This document shows, in pieces, positions 25,649-34,274 of a stretch of 64,000 bases of DNA. Position numbers and translations under genes: made by a program. How positions within the stretch are numbered: position 1 is the stretch's first letter; each line of letters begins with the position of its first letter. The stretch covers positions 186,001 through 250,000 of the forward strand of contig NZ_BAKN01000002.1 of assembly GCF_000614205.1 (NCBI RefSeq), written 5' to 3'. This DNA is from Hoylesella saccharolytica JCM 17484. GTDB taxonomy: Bacteria; Bacteroidota; Bacteroidia; Bacteroidales; Bacteroidaceae. Under the pieces are notes generated by a model. That model made no database searches, was not told the DNA's origin, and was given only the letters and a program-made list of their open reading frames with translations.

Positions 25649-26605
25649 ATGGAAGCAAAAAGGCCTTTTATCACTATTTTTACCCCAACTTATAATCGTG
25701 CATCACTTCTTTCCAATTTATATCAAAGCCTAAAGAATCAAGACTCATGCAGTTTTGAATGGCTCATTGTAGATGACGGTAGTACAGATAATACGGCGAG
25801 TGTTATAGAGGAGTTTCAAAAGAATAATACCCACCCATTCTCCATTAGATATTATCAAAAAGCTAATGGTGGAAAACACACAGCTATAAACGTTGGCGTA
25901 AAAGAGGCACAGGGCGAATTATTTCTTATTGTTGATAGTGACGATGTACTAAGTCCTGATGCCATTTCAAGTATCGCTTCAAATTGGCAGAATATTCATG
26001 CCACAAGTGTTTGTGGAATTTCTTATTTAAAAGGTTACATTCATAATCCTAACAAATCATTAGGACATATATATTCAAGGATTCCGTCTTTTGTCGGAAA
26101 TTATATAAACGTGCGGTATAATCAGGGGGTTAGTGGTGAAGATCATGCAGAGGTCTTTCGAACAGATTATCTTCGTCAGTACCCTTTTACAGAGTATTCA
26201 AACGAACGGTTTATGAGCGAAGCGATTGTTTGGATTCGGTTAGGCAAACGATGGGATATGCTTTTTGTCAACAAAGTTATTTACTTAGCTGAGTATGTTA
26301 ACGGAGGACTTACACAGCAAGGAAAACGATTACGGTTTCAATGTCCTTTAGGGGGAATTGAAGGCTCATTGGAAACCATGAGTAAAGAGTTCAACTTAAA
26401 AACACGAATTAAACAAACCCTGCTTTACATTGTGTACTCTCGATTTGCCAAACGGAGCGTGTCAGAAATGTATTCTCCAACGTTGGAATTGAATCAACAT
26501 CAAATCCAAACCATATCTCATTTTCATCTACTCCTCTCTCTCTGCCTGTTGCCAGGGCTTCTCTTATATCGTTATTGGAAGAAAAAGTATAAGTTCACTC
26601 ATTGA
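25649..26605 (+). CDS. Family 2 (GT-A) glycosyltransferase
   Basis: 318 residues. FITIFTPTYNRASLLSNLYQSL, WLIVDDGSTDNTASVIEEF, GGKHTAINVGVKEAQGELFL and IVDSDDVLSPDAI are the ordered GT2 blocks, with DSDD as the metal-binding DxD. A hydrophobic C-terminal segment (HFHLLLSLCLLPGLLLYRYW) may anchor it to the membrane. It closes the first glycosyltransferase block; a 287-nt gap with a 22-nt repeat array follows. Confidence 0.9.
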   Translation: MEAKRPFITIFTPTYNRASLLSNLYQSLKNQDSCSFEWLIVDDGSTDNTASVIEEFQKNNTHPFSIRYYQKANGGKHTAINVGVKEAQGELFLIVDSDDVLSPDAISSIASNWQNIHATSVCGISYLKGYIHNPNKSLGHIYSRIPSFVGNYINVRYNQGVSGEDHAEVFRTDYLRQYPFTEYSNERFMSEAIVWIRLGKRWDMLFVNKVIYLAEYVNGGLTQQGKRLRFQCPLGGIEGSLETMSKEFNLKTRIKQTLLYIVYSRFAKRSVSEMYSPTLELNQHQIQTISHFHLLLSLCLLPGLLLYRYWKKKYKFTH

Positions 26606-26665
26606 GATACGTATCGAGAAGGACAAACAACCACGTGATGGTTGATAACACTCTAAAAACATCGA

Positions 26666-26775
26666 CAGATCTTGGGTTTGTGTAACGCTTATCTTTTACA
26701 TTGCATTTTCTTATCTTTTGCATTACAATCTCTTGTCTTTGGGTATGCGTTTTCTCGTCTTTTGCAGATCGTTTT
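26666..26775. repeat. 22-nt-period repeat array in the polysaccharide locus
   Basis: Units start at 26666, 26688, 26710, 26732 and 26754, exactly 22 nt apart. The best conserved part is CTTATCTTTTGCATT and its variants (CTTGTCTTTGG, CTCGTCTTTTGC). Read on the other strand the unit begins AAAAGATAAG and has TGCAATGT near its end, which aligns with the AAAAGCTATG...TGCATGGT pattern of the array at 54779. The array sits in the 287-nt gap between two glycan gene blocks. Confidence 0.7.
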
Positions 26776-26892
26776 ACAAAGGATTGATTTTCAGCGAGAT
26801 GCAAAGAAAGGGGGAGAGAGGTTGATGGTCACCGCTCTTTGCGTTGTTAGCGCCCTTAACTCATGTATTCGTCTCACAGCATTGCATAGGAA

Positions 26893-27915
26893 ATGAAAGA
26901 GAGATATTATTCGATTGATCTTTATAAGTTCATTGCAGCACTACTCATTGTATCGGTGCACACGGTTCTTTATTGGAATTATGAAGACGGAACATTGCAA
27001 TGGTATGCCGCATGGGCTTTAATGGCAATAGCAAGAAACGGAGTTCCTCTCTTCTTTATGCTATCTGCGTTTCTCTTATATAATCGTCAAGAGGATAGAA
27101 GTATAAGTCAGATAAAAAGGCTTCTTAGGCTCTATGCAACTTGGTGTGCTTTAACGCTGCCTTTTATTCTATACACTTACTATCAGCTTTTTGTAGGAGA
27201 GGGATACGATTCTTATCGTTTGCTGACTCTCTTCTTCAAACAATTCTTTTTTATAGGTCTTTGTGGAGGAGGTTGGTTCATCCTTTCAAACATCTGGTGT
27301 ATATTGATTGTGAAATACCTTACTCGGAAAAATCTGATCGTATTATGGGTAGTGGCCTCGTTACTTTATCTCCTTTCGATTATGGATAGCTCCTATTATT
27401 TTTTATTAGGACAGGGAAAATTCTTCAATCAATCTCGCTCTTTCTTTGGCTCTTTCTGCAATTTTGTTCCTGCAGCACTGCTGTTTTTTATCATCGGGAA
27501 ACTCTTTGCAGAGCATAAAACGTGGATTCCGATATTGGAGAAGCACAAAGTTAAATTATATATAGCCACACTCCTGGCGGTAGGAATCAATCTCATGGAG
27601 TTAGGTTGGTGCATCCAATCGGGTTTTGTTGGGAACACTTTGCGCACGGATAGTACGTTTACGCTGCCCGTATCGGCCTGCTTGTTAATGGCAACAAGCC
27701 TTACGATCCATCTTAGACACCGAGAGATTTACAGCAGACTTAGGAATTGTAGTACGGTTATTTATTTTAGTCAATTCCCCATCATTCGAATATTATTTGC
27801 GATTGGGATAGATGGTTGGAGGGCTTATCTCCTTACTTTGGGCTTAGCGTTGGTTTTTTCGACAACTATCTTTTTCTTAGAGAAAAGAATCAAACAAGTA
27901 AACTTTTTGTATTAG
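26893..27915 (+). CDS. Intact membrane O-acyltransferase (acyltransferase 3 family)
   Basis: 340 residues with about 10 membrane helices. It starts MKERYYSIDLYKFIAALLIVSVHTVL, where the HT in helix 1 is the conserved family histidine, and continues with ARNGVPLFFMLSAFLLY, the second diagnostic helix. Full length and uninterrupted, in contrast with three other members in this locus. It likely adds acetyl or another acyl group to the glycan from a membrane position. The next gene starts 2 nt after its stop. Confidence 0.9.
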   Translation: MKERYYSIDLYKFIAALLIVSVHTVLYWNYEDGTLQWYAAWALMAIARNGVPLFFMLSAFLLYNRQEDRSISQIKRLLRLYATWCALTLPFILYTYYQLFVGEGYDSYRLLTLFFKQFFFIGLCGGGWFILSNIWCILIVKYLTRKNLIVLWVVASLLYLLSIMDSSYYFLLGQGKFFNQSRSFFGSFCNFVPAALLFFIIGKLFAEHKTWIPILEKHKVKLYIATLLAVGINLMELGWCIQSGFVGNTLRTDSTFTLPVSACLLMATSLTIHLRHREIYSRLRNCSTVIYFSQFPIIRILFAIGIDGWRAYLLTLGLALVFSTTIFFLEKRIKQVNFLY

Positions 27916-27916
27916 C

Positions 27917-28903
27917 ATGAAAGAGAAATTTGAATACTCTGTAGCCATAAGGACAGTAGGAAAGGCAGGAGAAAAGTATTTACAAGAGTTGAGATCCCTA
28001 CACCATCAAACCATCAAGCCTAAGCACATTTTTGTGCATTTGGCACATGGTTTTGAACGGCCTCAAGAGCAGGTGGAAATGGAAGAATATATAGATACTA
28101 CACGAGGATTGGTGCACCAACGCGCTGCATCTTGTGAAAAAGTGGACACCGAATACCTTCTGATCTTGGATGATGACATCTATTTTCCGGATGATGGAGT
28201 TGAGATGCTTTATAAGAAAATGAAGGATAATCAGGCCGATTGCATTGCACCAGACACTTTCCATAACCATCATACATCTTGGAAAAGACGAGTGATTGAT
28301 TTTTTTGCGCATGGACAATATGGGCGAAAGAATGATGGTTGGGCCATCAAAATTGGTCGGAATGGAACATTTTCGTATAACTTAAACCCTGCAAAAGAAG
28401 CCGTTTTACCAACGATGAGCGCGCCAGGAACGGCTTGTTTGGTGAAAACACAAGTCTTTCGGGACATACATTACGAAGACGAACAATGGATAGATGAGTT
28501 TCCCGCTGGTACGTTTGGAGAAGATCAAGTGATGTTTCACAAGATGCATCTCAATGGATATAAAGTGGTAATGGCCTATGATACCGGGATTATTCATTTA
28601 GATGCTGGAACCAATAACATCAAAGAGAAAAGCTATTCAAAGCTGATGTATCGTGCGATGTCTTTATATCTAACATGGCATAGGTGTTGTTATCAGTTGG
28701 ATGGGAAGAAAATAGGAGGTAAAATCTTAGATGACATTGCCTATACCACCCGTTTTGTGAATGGTTTAATTACTCGTTTCTGTTATTCTTTGTTTCTATT
28801 CAGTCCGAAATTCTTTACGGCCTATTGGGTGGGACATTGGAAAGCAAAAAGATGGATCCATCAAAAAGAATATAAGAACTTGCCAAATATAATCGTACGT
28901 TAA
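27917..28903 (+). CDS. GT-A fold glycosyltransferase
   Basis: 328 residues. FEYSVAIRTVGKAGEKYLQELRSLHHQTIKPKHIFV is a GT2-like opening, and YLLILDDDIYFPDDGVEMLY carries a DDD metal site. Later blocks include APGTACLVKTQVFRDI and GEDQVMFHKMHLNG, where the ED pair matches the catalytic base region of GT-A enzymes. Linkage unknown. Confidence 0.85.
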   Translation: MKEKFEYSVAIRTVGKAGEKYLQELRSLHHQTIKPKHIFVHLAHGFERPQEQVEMEEYIDTTRGLVHQRAASCEKVDTEYLLILDDDIYFPDDGVEMLYKKMKDNQADCIAPDTFHNHHTSWKRRVIDFFAHGQYGRKNDGWAIKIGRNGTFSYNLNPAKEAVLPTMSAPGTACLVKTQVFRDIHYEDEQWIDEFPAGTFGEDQVMFHKMHLNGYKVVMAYDTGIIHLDAGTNNIKEKSYSKLMYRAMSLYLTWHRCCYQLDGKKIGGKILDDIAYTTRFVNGLITRFCYSLFLFSPKFFTAYWVGHWKAKRWIHQKEYKNLPNIIVR

Positions 28904-29010
28904 GTTCGAGAGAGGAATAGAGGGGATTTGAACGTCTGTATCTCTAGGATAGAGAACGCAGAAAACATCGTTCTCCTCCGATCTTTGCAATCATCTTTTA
29001 ATAAATAAGC

Positions 29011-30033
29011 ATGAAACTTTCTTTTATTATCCCTGTCTACAATGTAGAAGAGTATTTGGAGGGATGTATAGATTCTCTGCTTAATCAAGGCCTAAACAGT
29101 CAAGATTATGAAATTCTCTTGGTTGATGATGGCTCAACCGACCAATCACCAAGCATCTGTGATCGTTATGCAGAACGATATTCAAACATTCGCGTTATTC
29201 ATCAAGAGAACCGTGGACTTGCTGAAGCTCGGAATACGGGTTTGAATCATGTAGATAGCGAGTATATCTGTTTCTTAGATTCTGATGATTATCTTTTAAA
29301 AGATGGTATCAAACAAGTGCTGAAAGGAGTTGGAGATGACCAAAATTGGCAATTGTTGATGTATGAAAGCTGGTACGACTTTCGAGAAATCCCCCCTATC
29401 GACAATACCATCTCTTTCAAAGGAACAACCCATGAGCTGATCAAACGCTACAATTATTTCCCCTCATTCTGTTGGAACTTCCTCTATCGGAGGGACTTTA
29501 TCGAGGAAAACAAATTGCGATTTAATTACTATGGATGTGAAGACACCTTGTGGACGGGACAGGTTTTTATGCTTAATCCACGTATTTATAGGAGCAATGC
29601 GGCTATTCATAGATATGTTGTTCGGGCTAATAGCATCTCGACAGATCGCTCAAGAGCCAAGGCTCGGAAGTTAGTGCCCGATTATATTACTGTTATAGGA
29701 CTGATGAACGATTTATTTGAAAGATATGCAGCCTATGATCCCGAGCTGTTTCGCATGTGCATTCATACCCTTAACTCGAAAAAAAGATATGGATTAACAA
29801 GAATCTTAACGGCAGACTATACAAAAAAAGAGTTCGAAGAGGTGATGAAGAATGCACGTAAACAGAGATTTTATCCAATTCAACCTTGGGCAGATGGAAT
29901 AAAAGCTCGTCTATTACAAAAAATAGAAAATGTGTCCGTATCTCATTTCATCATCTATCGCCTCTATTGTTTCCTCTTTAATCGCATCTTCACCCCTTAT
30001 ATTCTACCCATTATTCATAGAAACTTGAATTGA
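29011..30033 (+). CDS. Family 2 (GT-A) glycosyltransferase
   Basis: 340 residues. LSFIIPVYNVEEYLEGCIDSLL, ILLVDDGSTDQSPSICDRYA, NRGLAEARNTGLNHVDSEYI and FLDSDDYLLKDG are textbook GT2 blocks with an intact DxD. A 107-nt gap precedes it. The region 28904-29010 shows no strong promoter, only a weak ATCTTTG element, so it is probably part of the long operon. Confidence 0.92.
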   Translation: MKLSFIIPVYNVEEYLEGCIDSLLNQGLNSQDYEILLVDDGSTDQSPSICDRYAERYSNIRVIHQENRGLAEARNTGLNHVDSEYICFLDSDDYLLKDGIKQVLKGVGDDQNWQLLMYESWYDFREIPPIDNTISFKGTTHELIKRYNYFPSFCWNFLYRRDFIEENKLRFNYYGCEDTLWTGQVFMLNPRIYRSNAAIHRYVVRANSISTDRSRAKARKLVPDYITVIGLMNDLFERYAAYDPELFRMCIHTLNSKKRYGLTRILTADYTKKEFEEVMKNARKQRFYPIQPWADGIKARLLQKIENVSVSHFIIYRLYCFLFNRIFTPYILPIIHRNLN

Positions 30034-30071
30034 AATCTTAAAAAACTTGGAATTTCTTATTAAAACGAGAT

Positions 30072-31040
30072 ATGGCAAAACATAAAATATCAGTCATTAT
30101 ACCTGTTTATAAGGCAGAAAAATTTTTACGGATGTGTATAGATAGCATCCTCAGGCAGACTTTCAACGATATTGAAATCGTATTGGTTGATGATGGAAGT
30201 CCCGATCATTCAGGACAGATTTGTGACGAATACGCAGCTCAACATCAGAATATAGTTGTTATTCACCAAGAAAATGCAGGAATTAATAAAGCACGTTATG
30301 CCGGTGTCAGAGAGGCAACTTCTGATTGGATCACCTTTGTAGATAATGATGATACACTTCCTATTGATGCTTTGGAGCGTCTTTATGCACAAACTGAGAA
30401 TACAGAATTGGTGGTTGGATCATTCGTTGATTTAGAAGTAGATGAAGATCTCTCTTTAGAGGAATATCGACAAGGAGTTATCGACTCTACACTGATTCCT
30501 CCACAGCCTTGGGGAAAACTCTACCGAAAAGAACTGTTTTCTGAAAACACATTCGATTTTCCTCGCGAGATAGACGGCGCAGAAGATATGATTATGAGTA
30601 TACGCATCTTGTTCTCACTTACTCGTCCACCGCACTTTGTGAAAAAGAGCGTATATCATTTTATGCGACACACGTCGAGTGCCTCTCATACCATCAAAAA
30701 GACCTTAGATTATGAATATCTTTTTGATGATTGCCGTGTCAACTCCATTCCACCGGAGCAAAGAGAACGATATATGGAAAGTATTATCAGAAACCGAATC
30801 AATGGACTAATCGGTGTTGCCATTAACTTCCCTCAAGATGTGGCGAAAAAGGAACATCCCTTTTTCGAGAGAATCAATACAGACATCAAAGAGTATCATT
30901 ACAAAACGAACATAAGAGAGAAATTACTCCTACATTCCCACTCTTCTCTCTTAATGAAAGGAATCGCCTACCAACGAATAATTAGTCTTTCCCTTAGATA
31001 TAGGCTTCACTTACTGTTTTCTAAAATCAACGGAGAGTAA
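30072..31040 (+). CDS. Family 2 (GT-A) glycosyltransferase
   Basis: 322 residues. ISVIIPVYKAEKFLRMCIDSIL, IVLVDDGSPDHSGQICDEYA, NAGINKARYAGVREATSDWI and FVDNDDTLPIDA are the ordered GT2 blocks. Similar in layout to the preceding gene but clearly diverged, so probably specific for a different linkage. The acetyltransferase gene begins 4 nt after its stop. Confidence 0.92.
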   Translation: MAKHKISVIIPVYKAEKFLRMCIDSILRQTFNDIEIVLVDDGSPDHSGQICDEYAAQHQNIVVIHQENAGINKARYAGVREATSDWITFVDNDDTLPIDALERLYAQTENTELVVGSFVDLEVDEDLSLEEYRQGVIDSTLIPPQPWGKLYRKELFSENTFDFPREIDGAEDMIMSIRILFSLTRPPHFVKKSVYHFMRHTSSASHTIKKTLDYEYLFDDCRVNSIPPEQRERYMESIIRNRINGLIGVAINFPQDVAKKEHPFFERINTDIKEYHYKTNIREKLLLHSHSSLLMKGIAYQRIISLSLRYRLHLLFSKINGE

Positions 31041-31044
31041 AGAT

Positions 31045-31596
31045 ATGAGACTGAAAGACTGCTGGACTTATATACGGTCCGACCTTTATCGCATTACAGG
31101 AAAAGATCACATCACGCTATTTTCCTTAATACGCGAAGGCTTCTTTGACATTGGCTTCCGGTTTATGTTTTGGTTTAGACTACAACGTTTACCTGCACCC
31201 TTTAATCTTCTTCCTCGTCTGATATGCAGGCTAATGTCTCTGCGCCATCATATTGATATTGAGCGCGGAACAGAAATCGGTTATGGATTTAAAATCCAAC
31301 ATGGCGGACCTGTAGTTATCAACGTTTCTACAAAAATAGGTAATAATGTAAACATCGGTCAGTTTACTACTATCGGCAGTCTTTCTCTAAATGCAGCTAC
31401 CATTGGTGATAACGTATATATCGGCCCTTCAGTATGCATTGTCGAAAATGTGCATATTGGCAACAATGTAACGATCGGTGCAGGCGCGGTTGTCGTTAAA
31501 GACATTCCAGAAAATTGCACAGCAGCCGGTAATCCGGCAAAAGTTATTTCGATGAAAACACCGGGACGTTTTATTTGGAGACGCTGGGAGGTTTGA
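31045..31596 (+). CDS. Serine-acetyltransferase-like hexapeptide acyltransferase
   Basis: 183 residues. The C-terminal half is a left-handed beta-helix (HHIDIERGTEIGYGFKIQHG, IGNNVNIGQFTTIG, IGDNVYIGPSVCI, IGNNVTIGAGAVVVKDIPENCTAAGNPAKVI), the order seen in CysE-type proteins. It lacks the long N-terminal helical domain of true CysE, and its place among glycosyltransferases argues for acetylation of a sugar rather than of serine. Confidence 0.85.
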   Translation: MRLKDCWTYIRSDLYRITGKDHITLFSLIREGFFDIGFRFMFWFRLQRLPAPFNLLPRLICRLMSLRHHIDIERGTEIGYGFKIQHGGPVVINVSTKIGNNVNIGQFTTIGSLSLNAATIGDNVYIGPSVCIVENVHIGNNVTIGAGAVVVKDIPENCTAAGNPAKVISMKTPGRFIWRRWEV

Positions 31597-31690
31597 CTGA
31601 ATGCCCTTTGTTACATATCTTGGTTAGCAAAAGAATTTATTTATCACTAAACTTTAATACAAGGTATACGATGTTATCAGAACAGGCGAG

Positions 31691-31778
31691 ATCTACTCCT
31701 AGGACAGATGAGGTCTAGGCCTACTACAGAAGGCATCTACTCCTACTACAGACGACATCTTGTCCTACTATAAATCAA
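31691..31778. repeat. Four-unit 22-nt repeat array with a different sequence
   Basis: Units start at 31691, 31713, 31735 and 31757, exactly 22 nt apart. Each contains ATCTACTCCTACTACAGA or a close variant (for example GTCTAGGCCTACTACAGA). The sequence is unrelated to the AAAAGCTATG-type arrays, yet the period is identical. It lies directly in front of the glycosyltransferase at 31789, ending 10 nt before its ATG. Confidence 0.75.
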
Positions 31779-31788
31779 TACACATCAT

Positions 31789-32868
31789 ATGAACATCTTA
31801 CAAGTTGTTACATCGCTACAAACCGGAGGTGCAGAGAAAATTGTTGTAGACTTGTCACTGGCACTTCAAGCAAGAGGGTACAAGGTGGATGTGGTGTCGT
31901 TTTCCGGAGGTGATACCATGTTTAAGAAAAGACTTACAGACGGGCAATGCCGTGTGATAGAATTTAGTGAAAAATGGGATGTTTACAATTGGAAGTTTAT
32001 ATTTAAGTTACGCCGACTAATGAAGACATACGATGTGGTTCACACCCATAACACCTCTGCGCAACTTTTTGCCGCTCTTGCTAATATCCCCCACAGAACC
32101 AAGTTAGTAACAACTGAACATTCTACCAACAACCGTCGGCGCAATTGGATTTATTATAAGCCTATAGACCGATGGATGTATAGGCAATATAACAAAACTG
32201 TTTGCATCTCAGAAATTGCTCAAAAAAAGCTGCAAGAGTATTTGGGGCACTTTGATAATAGCAGAATTACAACCATTAATAACGGGGTAGACGTGGCTTA
32301 CTTTTATAATGCGAGTCCTTTACTTGAACTTTCCCACCCCACGCTTTTCATTGTTGCGATGGTTGCAGGTTTTAGAGAAGCCAAAGATCAAGATACCCTT
32401 ATCAAAGCAATTTCGCTATTGCCGGAAAATTATCAACTATGGCTTGTGGGCGATGGTATACGTCGTTCTGAACTAGAAAAATTGATTTGTTCCTTACAAC
32501 TTCATCATCGAGTAAAACTGTTGGGCGTTCGTTCTGACGTACCGAATATTCTGAAATCTGCAGATGTTATCGTGATGTCGTCCCATTGGGAGGGCTTATC
32601 CCTCTCTAACCTCGAGGGTATGTCGTCAGGAAAGCCTTTTGTGGCAAGTGATGTAAACGGACTTCGCGAAGTGACGAGGGGTTATGGAATATTGTTTCCA
32701 CATGAAAATGTCGAAGCATTCGCTGCTATTCTGAAGCACCTACATGATGATCAAGAATATTATAATAAGGTTGCTGAAGCATGTTTTCGCCGTGCACAGA
32801 TGTTCGACATCAATAAAATGGTAGACCAATACGAGGCGGTTTACAAATCTTTACTCGAAGAAAAATGA
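31789..32868 (+). CDS. Family 4 (GT-B) glycosyltransferase
   Basis: 359 residues. MNILQVVTSLQTGGAEKIVVDL is the canonical GT4 N-terminus (GGAE). The donor domain shows MVAGFREAKDQDTLIKAI, LVGDGIRRSELE and MSSHWEGLSLSNLEGMSSGKPFVASDV, the EX7E signature. A retaining glycosyltransferase of the cytoplasmic membrane face. It overlaps the next gene by 4 nt (ATGA). The 22-nt array just upstream occupies its 5' flank. Confidence 0.93.
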   Translation: MNILQVVTSLQTGGAEKIVVDLSLALQARGYKVDVVSFSGGDTMFKKRLTDGQCRVIEFSEKWDVYNWKFIFKLRRLMKTYDVVHTHNTSAQLFAALANIPHRTKLVTTEHSTNNRRRNWIYYKPIDRWMYRQYNKTVCISEIAQKKLQEYLGHFDNSRITTINNGVDVAYFYNASPLLELSHPTLFIVAMVAGFREAKDQDTLIKAISLLPENYQLWLVGDGIRRSELEKLICSLQLHHRVKLLGVRSDVPNILKSADVIVMSSHWEGLSLSNLEGMSSGKPFVASDVNGLREVTRGYGILFPHENVEAFAAILKHLHDDQEYYNKVAEACFRRAQMFDINKMVDQYEAVYKSLLEEK

Positions 32869-33998
32869 GCAAAATTCTCTTCTGTAATAACCTGCTGAGC
32901 GGTATGCTACTATTCCGCAGCAATATAATCGACTATTTCAAGGATACAGGAAAAGAGGTCGTTATTGTGGTTATCAAGAGCGATCCAGACGAACAATATC
33001 TAAAAGAATTAATCGGAATAAAGGTTTATACCATTGATGTTAGCCGTACATCAACAAATCCTTTTAACGACTTACGCTTCTTTTCAATCTTTTGGAAAAT
33101 CCTCCGAGCCGAAAAACCTGATTATGTATTCAATTACACCATCAAGCCTAACATCTACGGGGCCATTGCCTGTCGGCTGAGGGGGATTCCTTGTACAGAC
33201 ATGATGGCAGGTTTAGGTTATACATTTACAAACAATAATCTTTCTTCTAAAATTGCACGCACGCTGTATAGAATAGGACTTGCTTGTGCACAACATCTCT
33301 TTTTGCTCAACGAAGAGAATGTTCATGCAGTGAAACGCTTACGACTTTGCAACCATAAAAAGATTATTTGGCTAAAAGGAGGAGAAGGGGTAGACCTCAA
33401 CCATTATCAATATTTCAATAACGAAGCGCCTCAAGTTACATTCCTTTTTGTTGCTCGGCTGATAGAAGAGAAAGGGTATAGAGAATTTATTGGTGCGGCC
33501 AGAACCATACACGCAAAATATCCTGATGTCAAATTCCAAGTCGTAGGGGAATATGACCTTACTTATCCGAAAGCCATCAGCAAGGAAGAAGTGGCAAAAG
33601 ATGTTGCAGAAAGTAGTATTGAATATATGGGTGTAACAACCAATATGCTCGAATTTTACAGTCGTCCGGGCTATGTTATCTGCATCCCTTCGTATTATTC
33701 AGAAGGACTTAACCGCTCTTTAATGGAAGGATGCGCAGTTGGCAAGCCTATCATTACAACGCAGCATCCGGGTTGTAAAGAAATGGTCATAAACGGAAAG
33801 AATGGCTATCTTGTTCCTAAACAAGATATAGTGGCGTTAGCTGACGCCATGGAAAAATATATATTACTACCAGCGGCAGAGAAAAATGCCATGTCTTTAA
33901 ATAGTCGACAATGGGCAGAAGAGCACTTTAACGTGAAAAAAGTGATTGCTGAATATGAGCAAATTCTTGTATCAGCAATATCTAAAAGAACTACATAA
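32865..33998 (+). CDS. Family 4 (GT-B) glycosyltransferase
   Basis: 377 residues. MSKILFCNNLLSGMLLFRSNII begins the acceptor domain, with VFNYTIKPNIYGAIACRLRGIP further on. The donor domain shows FLFVARLIEEKGYREFIGAARTI, VVGEYDLTYP, and PSYYSEGLNRSLMEGCAVGKPIITT as the EX7E block. This subgroup (PglA/WbpT-like opening NYTIKPN) commonly adds the second sugar to an undecaprenyl-PP-linked monosaccharide, fitting its place upstream of the phosphoglycosyl transferase. That role is inference. Confidence 0.9.
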   Translation: MSKILFCNNLLSGMLLFRSNIIDYFKDTGKEVVIVVIKSDPDEQYLKELIGIKVYTIDVSRTSTNPFNDLRFFSIFWKILRAEKPDYVFNYTIKPNIYGAIACRLRGIPCTDMMAGLGYTFTNNNLSSKIARTLYRIGLACAQHLFLLNEENVHAVKRLRLCNHKKIIWLKGGEGVDLNHYQYFNNEAPQVTFLFVARLIEEKGYREFIGAARTIHAKYPDVKFQVVGEYDLTYPKAISKEEVAKDVAESSIEYMGVTTNMLEFYSRPGYVICIPSYYSEGLNRSLMEGCAVGKPIITTQHPGCKEMVINGKNGYLVPKQDIVALADAMEKYILLPAAEKNAMSLNSRQWAEEHFNVKKVIAEYEQILVSAISKRTT

Positions 33999-34007
33999 CG
34001 TATAGAG

Positions 34008-34136
34008 ATGTATCGCCACTTCTTCAAACGAATCATCGATTTCTGTATTGCACCATTGATCTTTCCTGATCTTGATAGTCATGGAAAGATAAGAATAAGG
34101 AACCTTGCAATAAGGAATGCTTTGAAACAACTATAG
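34008..34136 (+). pseudogene. Remnant of a phosphoglycosyl transferase N-terminus
   Basis: A 42-codon frame starts MYRHFFKRIIDFCIAPLI, which matches the membrane re-entrant start of monotopic initiating sugar transferases (M-Y-K/R-H-F-F-K-R-x-x-D-F-x-I-A), and then loses all similarity. The catalytic FRTM and DELPQ blocks are absent. A complete enzyme of this family is encoded 1.3 kb downstream (35418). I read this as the scar of an allele replacement in which most of an older gene was lost. Confidence 0.6.
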
Positions 34137-34274
34137 ATACAAAGTGAAAAATAAAAAGTTTATAGAAACAAGTTCTTTCGGAAATTATTTGTTCGCAGTA
34201 TACAACAAGATAACCCCTAAGAGCTACAAGATTATTAATAACTGTTTTCAAAACAAGCATTCAAAATAAGTATA

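Noticed and set aside
26595..26804. 69-aa minus-strand frame over the same gap
   Set aside because: It also reads through the repeat array. Every real gene around it is on the + strand.
26672..26896. 74-aa + strand frame in the gap before the acyltransferase
   Set aside because: It is a translation of the 22-nt repeat array and has no domain features.
31045..31596. Considered as biosynthetic serine acetyltransferase (cysE)
   Set aside because: It lacks the long N-terminal helical domain and sits among glycosyltransferases, so a glycan acetyltransferase is more likely.
34033..34260. 75-aa minus-strand frame
   Set aside because: Overlaps the transferase remnant and intergenic DNA; isolated on the opposite strand with no recognisable features.
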